From: an uncultured Eubacteriales bacterium
Lineage (GTDB): Bacteria; Bacillota; Clostridia; Oscillospirales; Oscillospiraceae
Direction of reading: 5' to 3'
NCBI GenBank assembly: GCA_900547315.1
Contig: URGI01000004.1
Span: 1 to 45,153, forward strand
Length of the DNA: 45,153 nucleotides
In this document: positions 1 to 6,415 of the stretch, piece after piece
Layout of the letters: each line of letters starts with the position of its first letter
Numbering within the stretch: the first letter of the stretch is position 1
Program-made: the position numbers and the translations under genes
Notes under the pieces: model-generated
Told to the model about the DNA's origin: nothing
Seen by the model: the letters and a program-made list of their open reading frames with translations, nothing else
Database searches by the model: none

Positions 1-50
1 GGTATTACCAAATATAATAAAATTATTTAATAATACCAAATAAAAAGGAG
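1..50 (+). promoter_or_regulatory. AT-rich leader with inverted and direct repeats
   Basis: The leader of the first small ORF is almost pure A/T, unlike the GC-rich window. It holds an inverted repeat, GGTATTA (1-7) with TAATACC (31-37), and a near-direct repeat of about 11 bp (ATTACCAAATA at 4-14, AATACCAAATA at 32-42). The end, AAAAGGAG at 43-50, is a strong ribosome binding site 6 nt before the ATG at 57. The repeats could be an operator or the edge of a longer repeat cut by the window start. No clear -35/-10 pair is visible. Confidence 0.45.
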
Positions 51-56
51 CAAATT

Positions 57-218
57 ATGAAGCTTTATAAAGAGATGTACTTGCACCTGTTTAATGCAGT
101 CACAGATGCGTTGCGCTTCCTGAGTGTTAGAGACATAGAGAATGCGGTGAGAATTTTGCGCCAAGGACAGATAACGTGCGAAGAACTTTATATTGAAAGT
201 GATGAAGAATTAGATTGA
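57..218 (+). CDS. small 53-residue protein of mobile-element/phage type
   Basis: ATG at 57 follows AAAAGGAG and the frame runs to TGA at 216-218. It encodes 53 residues starting MKLYKEMYLHLFNAVTDALR and ending in an acidic tail (ESDEELD). The helical pattern (HLFNAVTDAL, then a C-E-E-L-Y segment) matches, from memory, a family of tiny proteins common in Firmicutes prophages and integrative elements; their function is unknown. The codon and base composition are clearly more AT-rich than the neighbours, which suggests transfer. It converges with the dcyD gene, with only 5 bases between the two stop codons and no terminator. The ORF and RBS are seen directly; the family assignment is recollection. 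Confidence 0.7.
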   Translation: MKLYKEMYLHLFNAVTDALRFLSVRDIENAVRILRQGQITCEELYIESDEELD

Positions 219-223
219 GCTTA

Positions 224-1177
224 TTATAGATCGATGTCTATCGCAAACAGACCGCCCGCGCCGCCGGAGTACAGGTACAGGACATTGTCCGTGGACTTGA
301 ATTTCCCCTCGCGCGCAAGCTTTATCAGCCCCGCGAAGGCCTTGCCGGTGTATACCGGATCGAGGAACAGACCCTCGTTCGCGGCCATCATGCGTATCGC
401 GGCGTTGCCCTCGGCGGAGGGGATCGCGTAGCCGGGGCCGCACATATCGACAAGGTGCACGTCCTCGACGGTCGGCACGAAATCAAGCTCCAGAAGCTTG
501 GCAGTCTCCTGCATGATGTGCGTCGTGATAACGTCAAACGGGTCGCTGTCTACCATCAGGCCGATGGTCTGCGTCTCCGGCATGAACAGCTTCGCGCCCA
601 GCGCGACTCCGGCGTGAGTGCCGCCGCTGCCCTCGGCGCAGCAGACATAGTCGAAGTGCAGCCCCGTGTCCGCGATCTCTTTCATGCAGTTGACGTAGCC
701 CAGCGCGCCGATGGCGTTGGAGCCGCCGCAGGGAATCTTGTAGTACGGACGCCCCAGCTCCTGCCCGACGCGATCCATCTCGGCGTAGATGTCGTCGTAG
801 CTGTCGGTGTCCATGAAGCGGACGTCGGTGTCCATGAGGTATTCGAGCAGCTGGTTGCCCTTGCGCTCGGTCACGCCGCGCTTTTTGAGGATCAGTATCG
901 GCGTCATGCCCAGCTTTTTCGCGCAGGCCGCCGTGAGCATGGCGTGGTTAGACTGCGCGCCGCCGGTCGTGAAGATGATCTCCGCGCCCTGCCGCTTCGC
1001 GTCGGCCAGCAGGAATTCGAGCTTGCGCACCTTGTTGCCGCCGAGACCGATGCCGGTCAGGTCGTCGCGTTTTATATAGACGTTTGTGCCGAGAATACGG
1101 CTGATGTTTTCAAGCTTCTGAATGGGCGTCGGCAGCACGGCCAACGGTATCCGCGGAAAATCGTTCAAGCTTTTCAT
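224..1177 (-). CDS. dcyD: D-cysteine desulfhydrase / ACC deaminase family PLP enzyme
   Basis: This 317-residue protein belongs to the fold-type II PLP family that includes D-cysteine desulfhydrase (D-cysteine to pyruvate, H2S and ammonia) and 1-aminocyclopropane-1-carboxylate deaminase. Family features are the PLP-lysine segment GLGGNKVRKLEFL (residues 44-56), TTGGAQSNHA, the phosphate-binding EGSGGTHAG, and the C-terminal YLYSGGAGGLFA. Length is normal for the family. The start is the ATG at 1177, 8 nt after an AAAAGGAG site at 1185-1192 read on the minus strand; an upstream in-frame ATG (1279) would run through a hairpin array and lacks an RBS. It lies downstream of the tRNA operon terminator. 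No strong promoter of its own is visible. Substrate choice between D-cysteine and related amino acids cannot be fixed from sequence. Confidence 0.85.
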   Translation of the reverse strand: MKSLNDFPRIPLAVLPTPIQKLENISRILGTNVYIKRDDLTGIGLGGNKVRKLEFLLADAKRQGAEIIFTTGGAQSNHAMLTAACAKKLGMTPILILKKRGVTERKGNQLLEYLMDTDVRFMDTDSYDDIYAEMDRVGQELGRPYYKIPCGGSNAIGALGYVNCMKEIADTGLHFDYVCCAEGSGGTHAGVALGAKLFMPETQTIGLMVDSDPFDVITTHIMQETAKLLELDFVPTVEDVHLVDMCGPGYAIPSAEGNAAIRMMAANEGLFLDPVYTGKAFAGLIKLAREGKFKSTDNVLYLYSGGAGGLFAIDIDL

Positions 1178-1207
1178 ATCGAGTCTCCTTTTTACAAGTA
1201 TGAAGTA

Positions 1208-1296
1208 TGGCTTCGCCAAATAAAGCAGCGGAAAACCGCTGTGAAGAATTGCGCTCTTCACGCCCGAAGGGCATTTCACAAATCCCGCAGGGATTT
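1208..1296. repeat. array of five short tandem hairpins
   Basis: Five small perfect hairpins follow each other with almost no spacing: TGGC/GCCA (1208-1218), AGCGG/CCGCT (1227-1240), GTGAAGA/TCTTCAC (1241-1261), GCCC/GGGC (1262-1272) and AAATCCC/GGGATTT (1280-1296). Several are separated by ATTTCAC-like linkers. The array lies between the tRNA operon terminator and the dcyD start. I recall similar arrays between genes in gut Clostridia, but cannot verify this here. It is non-coding. Confidence 0.7.
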
Positions 1297-1306
1297 ATTT
1301 CGTTGA

Positions 1307-1337
1307 AAAAAGCACCTGCAAAACGCAAGCGCTTTTT
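1307..1337 (-). terminator. rho-independent terminator of the tRNA operon
   Basis: A 13-bp stem (1307-1319 with 1325-1337) has a 5-nt loop. Read as minus-strand RNA, its two imperfect positions become G-U wobbles; read as plus strand, they are A-C mismatches. It is followed on the minus strand by six T residues. It starts one base after the CCA end of the last tRNA fragment (1339), so it ends the tRNA transcript. Confidence 0.85.
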
Positions 1338-1338
1338 C

Positions 1339-1450
1339 TGGTGCGGATAACAGGGATCGAACCTGCATGGTTGCCGCCGTCATGGGCCACAGTCGAACCC
1401 CGGACACCCTGCTTAAAAGGCAGGTGCTCTACCTACTGAGCTATTGGGGC
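1339..1450 (-). pseudogene. broken tRNA-Lys(TTT) fused to the 3' end of another tRNA (probably Leu)
   Basis: On the minus strand the 5' part is a normal tRNA-Lys: acceptor strand GCCCCAA (1450-1444), D arm, anticodon loop CTTTTAA (anticodon TTT), variable loop and the 5' T stem CGGGG with TTCGACT (to about 1391). The expected CCCCG and TTGGGGC are missing. Instead about 20 unrelated bases lead into a different, complete T arm (GCAGG TTCGATC CCTGT) and acceptor 3' strand TATCCGC-ACCA ending at 1339. The bases before this T arm (CGGCGGCAACCAT) look like the long variable arm of a class II tRNA such as tRNA-Leu. The product could not form an acceptor stem. A deletion between two tRNA genes, an integration/excision scar, or a misassembly would all give this picture. 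Confidence 0.65.
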
Positions 1451-1453
1451 GGC

Positions 1454-1527
1454 TGGCTGGGATGGCGGGACTCGAACCCACTATATCGGAGTCAAAGTCC
1501 GGTGTGTTACCATTACACTACATCCCA
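1454..1527 (-). tRNA. tRNA-Gln (TTG)
   Basis: The 74-nt gene has acceptor strands TGGGATG/CATCCCA, discriminator G and encoded CCA. The anticodon loop CTTTGAC gives anticodon TTG (codon CAA), hence glutamine. T arm GTGGG TTCGAGT CCCGC is near-complete. It lies 3 nt upstream of the broken tRNA-Lys in the same transcript. Confidence 0.93.
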
Positions 1528-1541
1528 AGATTTCTACTTTA

Positions 1542-1566
1542 AAGAGGCCGGCGCAGCCGGCCTCTT
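1542..1566 (-). repeat. 11-bp perfect hairpin between tRNA-His and tRNA-Gln
   Basis: AAGAGGCCGGC (1542-1552) pairs perfectly with GCCGGCCTCTT (1556-1566) around a GCA loop. There is no proper U-tract on either side, so this is more likely a processing hairpin or an inserted short repeat than a strong terminator. Confidence 0.6.
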
Positions 1567-1571
1567 AAGTA

Positions 1572-1648
1572 TGGGGTGGGATATGGGGCTCGAACCCACG
1601 ACACCCGGAACCACAATCCGGTGCTCTGCCAACTGAGCTAATCCCACC
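1572..1648 (-). tRNA. tRNA-His (GTG)
   Basis: Acceptor strands GTGGGAT/ATCCCAC pair, with the extra G-1 (complement of base 1648) opposite C73, the tRNA-His identity element. The anticodon loop TTGTGGT gives GTG. CCA is encoded (1572-1574). Confidence 0.95.
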
Positions 1649-1690
1649 ATATTAAGTTATATATAAAATCCTTTCGGATGTTATATCAAA

Positions 1691-1767
1691 TGGCACGCCA
1701 AGAGGGATTCGAACCCCCGACCTACTGCTTAGAAGGCAGTTGCTCTATCCTGCTGAGCTATTGGCGC
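1691..1767 (-). tRNA. tRNA-Arg (TCT)
   Basis: Acceptor strands GCGCCAA/TTGGCGT (one G-U pair), anticodon loop CTTCTAA giving TCT (codon AGA), T loop TTCGAAT, discriminator G and encoded CCA. Length 77 nt. A small hairpin (ATCC TTTC GGAT) lies in the spacer towards tRNA-His. Confidence 0.94.
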
Positions 1768-1794
1768 ATATATAAGCCCCGGCACCCAGCTTGG

Positions 1795-1868
1795 TGGAGC
1801 GGGTGATGGGAATCGAACCCACGTATCCAGCTTGGAAGGCTGGTGTTCTACCATTGAACTACACCCGC
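1795..1868 (-). tRNA. tRNA-Gly (TCC)
   Basis: First gene of the tRNA operon. Acceptor strands GCGGGTG/CACCCGC, anticodon loop CTTCCAA giving TCC (codon GGA), T loop TTCGATT, discriminator T and encoded CCA; 74 nt. Confidence 0.95.
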
Positions 1869-1894
1869 ATGGCCATTCCCTATTCAGCCAAGAG

Positions 1895-1924
1895 ATAATA
1901 CCATATTTATATACCGGTTGTCAA
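1895..1924 (-). promoter_or_regulatory. sigma-A promoter of the tRNA operon
   Basis: On the minus strand, TTGACA (1924-1919) and TATTAT (1900-1895) are separated by 18 nt, placing the start of transcription about 20 nt before tRNA-Gly. A consensus -35 fits a strong stable-RNA promoter. Confidence 0.85.
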
Positions 1925-2036
1925 TAACTTTTCGTTTTTTCCTTGGGATAATGCGGACAAAAATTTTCCGGCGGCGGTCAGTCGCGGAGTCGGTATACCA
2001 CGACGACGCAAAATTTTCTTCCGTTCCGCCGTAGTG

Positions 2037-2067
2037 AAAACGCAGCCGCAATGGCGCGGCTGCGTTT
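2037..2067 (-). terminator. terminator of the Ig-repeat surface protein gene
   Basis: A 12-bp perfect stem AAACGCAGCCGC/GCGGCTGCGTTT with a 6-nt loop sits 8 nt after the stop codon. On the minus strand it ends in TTTT. The stem also carries A/T on the other side, so weak bidirectional action towards the tRNA promoter region is possible. Confidence 0.8.
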
Positions 2068-2075
2068 GAAACCTG

Positions 2076-3605
2076 TTATCTTCTGCGTCTGCCGCCCTTG
2101 CCGCGGTTCATGACGTAGACATACGCGCCGAGCGCGGCCAGCGCGAGGATTGCGGCGATGATGCCGACGATGAGCAGGGCGTTGGACTTCTTTGCGACCG
2201 GCTGCGGCTCGGTGCTGGGCGTGGGCGACACGGTGGGCGTTGCGCTCACTTCGGGGCTTGCCGCAGTGTCCTCGGTGACAGTGACCTTGAAGGTCGTCTC
2301 CTTGCCGCCGTAGATGACCTTTATCTCGTACTCGCCGGCCTTGGTAAAGCTGGTCGGGGTGCAGGTAAAGCCGGTGGTGATGTCTTTGGTCTCGGAGTTG
2401 GTTCTGACGGTGAGCTTCATGCCGGTTGTATCCAGCTTCTCGCCGACCTTATAAGTCAGCTTTGTCGGCTGTACGGCGACGGTGATGCTCTGCACCTCGT
2501 CAGTCGCCTTGCTGACCTTGACGGTGAAGCTGGTGCTCTTGCCGCCGTAGGTGACGGTTATGGCCTGAGTACCCTCCTTGTTGAGGGTGGTGGGGCTGCA
2601 GGTGAAGCCGGTGGTGACGTCCTCGGTCTTGCCGCCGGCGTAGCTCACGCGCAGCTTCAGTCCGGTGGTGTCCAGCGTGTCGCCGACATTATACTCAAGC
2701 TTGGTGGGCTTGGAGATGATGCTCATGTTTTCAATCTTTTTCTCGTCTTCCTTGACCGTTACGGGGAAGGTGCACTCCTTGCCCTTGTAGTTAACGGTGA
2801 TATTGATCGAGCCCGCGTCGGTAAGCTCGGTCGGGTACAGCCCGAAGCCTGCGTCGATGTCCTCGGTGCGGCCGTTGGTGTATACGACGTGCAGCTTCAT
2901 GCCCGTCGCGTCGAGCCAGTCGCCGACGGTGTACTCGGTGCGTTTCGGCAGGGTGCTGACGCTGATGTAGGACACGGCGGCCTCCTCAACCGTCACAGCG
3001 ACGGTCGCGGAAATGTATGTGGAGGTGCTGCCGTTATTGGTGTTGGTCACTTCGCAGTAATAATATGTGGTGCCGGTGGTGGAGGTGCTGGGCTTGTAGA
3101 TGGCGGAGGTCTCGTCCTTTATGAGGGTGCCGTCATGGTTGCTGTTGTAGTTGTTGTAGTACCATTTGTAGCTCAGCGAGCCGTAGTCGGCGATGGAGGC
3201 GCGCAGCTCTATCTGCACCTGGTCGCCCTCGTAGCAGCGGATGTTGTCCGGCATGCTGACGGTCGGGTTCGCGGCCACGATGGTCAGGGAGCACACGGTC
3301 GTCGCGCCGGAAGAGATGCCGTCGTTGGAGAAGGTGAGCGTAAAGCTGTAATCTCCGGCGTACATGGGAGTGCCGCGCAGGTAGTGGTGATACACGCCGT
3401 CACGAAGCTCCGTCTCGATGACGCAGCCGTTAGGTATGGAACCGTCCGTGCAGGCGACGGAGGAATACTCGTTCTGCTTGATTATCATGTCAAGCCGTTC
3501 TCCGGCAACAGCGGAGTTGAGGGACATATAATCAGCCGATGCAGCCGGCATAATGCCGAGCAGCAGGACGAAAATCATAAGAAAAGAGAATAAACGTTTT
3601 TTCAT
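2076..3605 (-). CDS. secreted, membrane-anchored protein with Ig-like and Big_3 repeats
   Basis: The 509-residue protein has a signal peptide (MKKRLFSF, hydrophobic core, likely cut after PAASA at about 24). An Ig-like region with a W and two cysteines (about 120-205, KWYY to YYYCEV) follows. Then come three repeats of roughly 73 residues with the pattern Y-x-VG-[DE]-x-LD-[AT]-TG-[ML]-KL ending in VTV, typical of bacterial Ig-like group 3 domains. A Thr/Pro/Ser-rich linker leads to one C-terminal membrane helix and a basic tail (RGKGGRRRR). This is a cell-surface protein anchored by its C terminus, with no sortase motif. The start MKKR is chosen because AAAGGA lies 12 nt upstream and it begins the signal peptide; an in-frame ATG exists 27 nt upstream. 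Ligand unknown; adhesion or matrix binding is inference. It is divergent from the GH13 gene. Confidence 0.8.
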   Translation of the reverse strand: MKKRLFSFLMIFVLLLGIMPAASADYMSLNSAVAGERLDMIIKQNEYSSVACTDGSIPNGCVIETELRDGVYHHYLRGTPMYAGDYSFTLTFSNDGISSGATTVCSLTIVAANPTVSMPDNIRCYEGDQVQIELRASIADYGSLSYKWYYNNYNSNHDGTLIKDETSAIYKPSTSTTGTTYYYCEVTNTNNGSTSTYISATVAVTVEEAAVSYISVSTLPKRTEYTVGDWLDATGMKLHVVYTNGRTEDIDAGFGLYPTELTDAGSINITVNYKGKECTFPVTVKEDEKKIENMSIISKPTKLEYNVGDTLDTTGLKLRVSYAGGKTEDVTTGFTCSPTTLNKEGTQAITVTYGGKSTSFTVKVSKATDEVQSITVAVQPTKLTYKVGEKLDTTGMKLTVRTNSETKDITTGFTCTPTSFTKAGEYEIKVIYGGKETTFKVTVTEDTAASPEVSATPTVSPTPSTEPQPVAKKSNALLIVGIIAAILALAALGAYVYVMNRGKGGRRRR

Positions 3606-3645
3606 AGAAAAAGCATATCCTTTCAAACACACTTATACAACTTAT

Positions 3646-3674
3646 ATTATAACGTTTTCTACGCACAAAGTCAA
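3646..3674 (-). promoter_or_regulatory. sigma-A promoter of the surface protein gene
   Basis: Minus-strand TTGACT (3674-3669) and TATAAT (3651-3646) with a 17-nt spacer. The perfect -10 lies about 40 nt before the chosen start codon. Confidence 0.85.
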
Positions 3675-3733
3675 TATATGCGCGCAGTGTCGGGCGGGTA
3701 CGCCGCAATTGACCGGAAAAAATAAGAAAAATG

Positions 3734-3762
3734 TTGAGCGCTATGCAAAAACGTGGTAAAAT
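3734..3762 (+). promoter_or_regulatory. sigma-A promoter of the GH13-ispE operon
   Basis: TTGAGC (3734-3739) and TAAAAT (3757-3762) are separated by 17 nt. An AAAGGGAGGTG ribosome binding site and the ATG at 3788 follow. The divergent surface-protein promoter is 60 nt away, with no evident shared operator. Confidence 0.75.
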
Positions 3763-3787
3763 ACCAGCATAAAAGGGAGGTGCTGTA

Positions 3788-5467
3788 ATGGCATCAAAGC
3801 AGTGGCATAAGGAAATGGCGGTATACCAGATCTGGACGCGCAGCTTCTGCGACGGCAACGGCGATGGTATTGGCGACCTGTGGGGCGTGCTCTCAAAGCT
3901 GGATTACATCAGGAGCCTCGGCGTGGACGCGATATGGTTCTCGCCGATATACCCGTCGCCGAACGCGGACTTCGGCTACGATATCTCCGACTATATGGAC
4001 ATAAATCCGGAGTACGGCGACCTCGGCGTATTCCGTCAGGTGCTTGACGGCGCGCATGAGCGCGGTATGCGCGTGTTCATGGATCTTGTCGTCAACCATA
4101 CCAGCGACGAGCACAAGTGGTTCATCGAGAGCCGCAAGAGCAAGGATAACCCCTATCACGACTATTATATATGGCGTCCGGGCAAGACCGTGCGCGGCAA
4201 ACGCCGCCCGCCGAACAACTGGACGAGCATGTTCGAGGGCGGCGCGTGGGAATACGACGAGGGGCTGGACGAATACTATCTGCACGTGTTCGCCAAAAAG
4301 CAGCCCGACCTCAACATGGATAACCCGAAGGTGCGCGAGGAGGTCAAGCGCATCATGCAGTTCTGGCTGGACATGGGCGTGGACGGCTTCCGCGAGGATG
4401 TCATTACCTTTATTTCCAAGACTGAGGGGCTGCCGGATTCCCACCCGTGGCTCCCCGCGGCCAACGGCTATAAATACTACTCAAACGGCCCGCGGGTGCA
4501 CCAGTACCTCATGGAGTTCAAGCGCGATGTGCTCGACTGCTACGACTGCTTCACCGTCGGCGAAAGCCCGCTGACCACGGCGGACATCGCCCTCCAGTAT
4601 GTCACCGAGGGGCCGGATCAGGTGCTCGACGAGATGATCGCCTTCTCGCATATGGAGGCGGACTGCTTCATGATAGACATGGTGCAGCTGACCTTCAATC
4701 TCGTCAAGATGAAGCGCGCCTTCAGCGACTGGCAGTATAAGCTGGCCGGACGCGGCTGGAACGCGCTGTATATCGAAAATCACGATCACCCGCGCATAAT
4801 CAGCCGCTACGGCAACGAGGCCTACCGCAACGAGAGCGGCAAGATGCTGGCTGCGATGTATATGCTCCAGCGCGGCACGCCGTTTATCTATCAGGGGCAG
4901 GAGATCGGCATGCTGAACCTGCGCCTGCCGGACGTGAACATGTACGAGGACGTTATGACCCATAACGCCGTGCGCATCGCGTCCAAGATCATGCCGAAGA
5001 AAAAGGTGCTGGAGATGGTACAGCGCTCCTGCCGCGACAGCGCGCGCTCGCCCATGCAGTGGTCCGACGGCGAGAACGCGGGCTTCTCCACCGGCAAGCC
5101 GTGGTTCTACGTCAACGATAATTACACCGAGATAAACGTAGCATCTCAGGAGGACGATCCGGACTCGCTGCTGAACTTCTACCGCAAGCTGCTGAAGTTC
5201 CGCAAGGAGAACCCCATCGCCATCTACGGCGACTATCAGGAACTGCTGCCCAACGACAAGAATCTCTATGTCTATCTGCGCAGCTACGAGGACAAAAAGA
5301 TGCTGGTCATATGCTCGTTCACGCGGGACGCCGTGCGCTTCGACGCGCCCGAAAGCCTGAAGATCAGCAAGGCAGCGCTCGTGCTGAACAATTATGAGCA
5401 TAATTTCGTCATATCCGAGGGCTTTACGACCAGACCCTATGAAATGAGAGTGTATCTGTTTGCGTGA
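3788..5467 (+). CDS. GH13 alpha-glucosidase (oligo-1,6-glucosidase type)
   Basis: The 559-residue cytoplasmic enzyme (no signal peptide) belongs to the GH13_31-like group that hydrolyses alpha-1,4 or alpha-1,6 bonds at the non-reducing end of short gluco-oligosaccharides. The barrel starts at VYQIWTRSFCDGNGDGIGDL. The four GH13 regions are present: DLVVNH (99-104), GFREDV with the nucleophile Asp204, FTVGES with the acid/base Glu259, and ENHDHPR with Asp333. The segment QWSDGENAGFS resembles that of other members. The C-terminal beta domain is complete and length is usual. Start ATG has a strong AAAGGGAGGTG site. The stop codon overlaps the start region of ispE by 8 nt, so both are cotranscribed although the functions are unrelated. 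Exact substrate (isomaltose, maltose, trehalose-phosphate, sucrose) is not resolved. Confidence 0.88.
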   Translation: MASKQWHKEMAVYQIWTRSFCDGNGDGIGDLWGVLSKLDYIRSLGVDAIWFSPIYPSPNADFGYDISDYMDINPEYGDLGVFRQVLDGAHERGMRVFMDLVVNHTSDEHKWFIESRKSKDNPYHDYYIWRPGKTVRGKRRPPNNWTSMFEGGAWEYDEGLDEYYLHVFAKKQPDLNMDNPKVREEVKRIMQFWLDMGVDGFREDVITFISKTEGLPDSHPWLPAANGYKYYSNGPRVHQYLMEFKRDVLDCYDCFTVGESPLTTADIALQYVTEGPDQVLDEMIAFSHMEADCFMIDMVQLTFNLVKMKRAFSDWQYKLAGRGWNALYIENHDHPRIISRYGNEAYRNESGKMLAAMYMLQRGTPFIYQGQEIGMLNLRLPDVNMYEDVMTHNAVRIASKIMPKKKVLEMVQRSCRDSARSPMQWSDGENAGFSTGKPWFYVNDNYTEINVASQEDDPDSLLNFYRKLLKFRKENPIAIYGDYQELLPNDKNLYVYLRSYEDKKMLVICSFTRDAVRFDAPESLKISKAALVLNNYEHNFVISEGFTTRPYEMRVYLFA

Positions 5468-6332
5468 AGATATAATTGAAAAAGCCTATGCAAAAATAAA
5501 TATCTCGCTGGACGTCACCGCGCGGCGGGACGACGGGTATCACGACATGGCGATGGTGATGCAGACCGTCTCCCTGTGCGACGATGTGCGCCTCGGCTTC
5601 ACTGACGGCAGCCGCATCTTTGCCCGTACGAATCTCCCCTTCATCCCCAGCGACGAGCGGAACCTCGCCGTCAGGGCGGCGAAGAAGTTTTTCGAAGCCG
5701 CGGGCGAGCCGGAGCGCGGCCTGTGCATCCGCATTGATAAGCGCATTCCGGTCGGCGCGGGTATGGCCGGCGGCTCAACGGATGCCGCCGCAGTGCTGCG
5801 CGGGCTGAACCGCGCGTTCGGGAACCGGTTCGGCGTCGAACGGCTTGAAGAGCTCGGCGCGGAGGTCGGGTCGGATGTTGCATTCTGCGTCCGCGGCGGC
5901 ACGATGCTTGCGCGCGGGCGCGGCGAACTGCTCACCCCGCTGCCGCCTCTGCCGGACTGCGTGTTCGTCATCTGCAAGCCGCAGTTTTCGATATCCACGC
6001 CGGAGCTGTTCCGCAAGCTCGACCAGGTCAGCCTGCGCCGTCATCCCGACACGGCGGGCATCGTTTCCGCGCTGGAGCGGGCGAACCTGGGCGATATCTG
6101 CCGCAGGATGTATAACGTTTTCGAGGACGTGAACGACCGGCGCATGAGGACGGTCACGGCGATAAAGAACGTGCTCATCGACCATGGCGCGCTCGGCGCC
6201 GTCATGACCGGCACCGGCTCCGCCGTCTTCGGAATCTTTACCGATAAGGCCGCCGCCGAAGCCGCGCGCGCCGAGCTGAAGAAGGATTACGGCTTCTGCT
6301 GTCTCGCGGGCGGGGTCAGGGCGTTGACCTGA
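5460..6332 (+). CDS. ispE: 4-diphosphocytidyl-2-C-methyl-D-erythritol kinase
   Basis: IspE phosphorylates CDP-methylerythritol in the MEP route to isoprenoid precursors. The 290-residue protein is a GHMP kinase: N-terminal EKAYAKINISLDVTARRDDGYHD is characteristic of IspE, the ATP loop is PVGAGMAGGSTDAA (around residues 97-110), and MTGTGSAVFGIF is the third GHMP motif. The start is a TTG at 5460, overlapping the end of the GH13 gene by 8 nt. A nearby GTG (5464) is out of frame, and the next in-frame ATG would remove the conserved N terminus. A rare start and weak RBS suggest translation coupled to the upstream gene. It shows the cell uses the MEP pathway. Confidence 0.92.
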   Translation: MREDIIEKAYAKINISLDVTARRDDGYHDMAMVMQTVSLCDDVRLGFTDGSRIFARTNLPFIPSDERNLAVRAAKKFFEAAGEPERGLCIRIDKRIPVGAGMAGGSTDAAAVLRGLNRAFGNRFGVERLEELGAEVGSDVAFCVRGGTMLARGRGELLTPLPPLPDCVFVICKPQFSISTPELFRKLDQVSLRRHPDTAGIVSALERANLGDICRRMYNVFEDVNDRRMRTVTAIKNVLIDHGALGAVMTGTGSAVFGIFTDKAAAEAARAELKKDYGFCCLAGGVRALT

Positions 6333-6353
6333 ACGGCTCCTGTGCGAGCCGCT

Positions 6354-6383
6354 GTATAAAAATCAGAACAACCGCCGATACTG
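6354..6383 (+). promoter_or_regulatory. candidate sigma-F (forespore) promoter of spoIIR
   Basis: GTATA (6354-6358), a 15-nt gap, and GCCGATACTG (6374-6383) match the sigma-F/G pattern (GYWTA, N14-15, GGNRANANTW) except at two positions. The site lies about 33 nt before the spoIIR ATG. In Bacillus subtilis spoIIR is read by sigma-F, so the match is meaningful, but it is inferred from the pattern only. An inverted repeat ACCGCC/GGCGGT (6371-6376 with 6404-6409) spans the same leader. Confidence 0.5.
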
Positions 6384-6415
6384 TGTACAACGATACATAG
6401 TGAGGCGGTCGTTTT

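Noticed and set aside
1370..1391. separate tRNA gene between the Lys 5' part and the 3' fragment
   Set aside because: No anticodon stem of 5 bp can be formed from these bases; only a tRNA-Leu-like variable arm is suggested.
2889..3593. long plus-strand frame opposite the surface protein gene
   Set aside because: It is a GC-driven shadow of the repeats on the other strand, without RBS or recognisable protein features.
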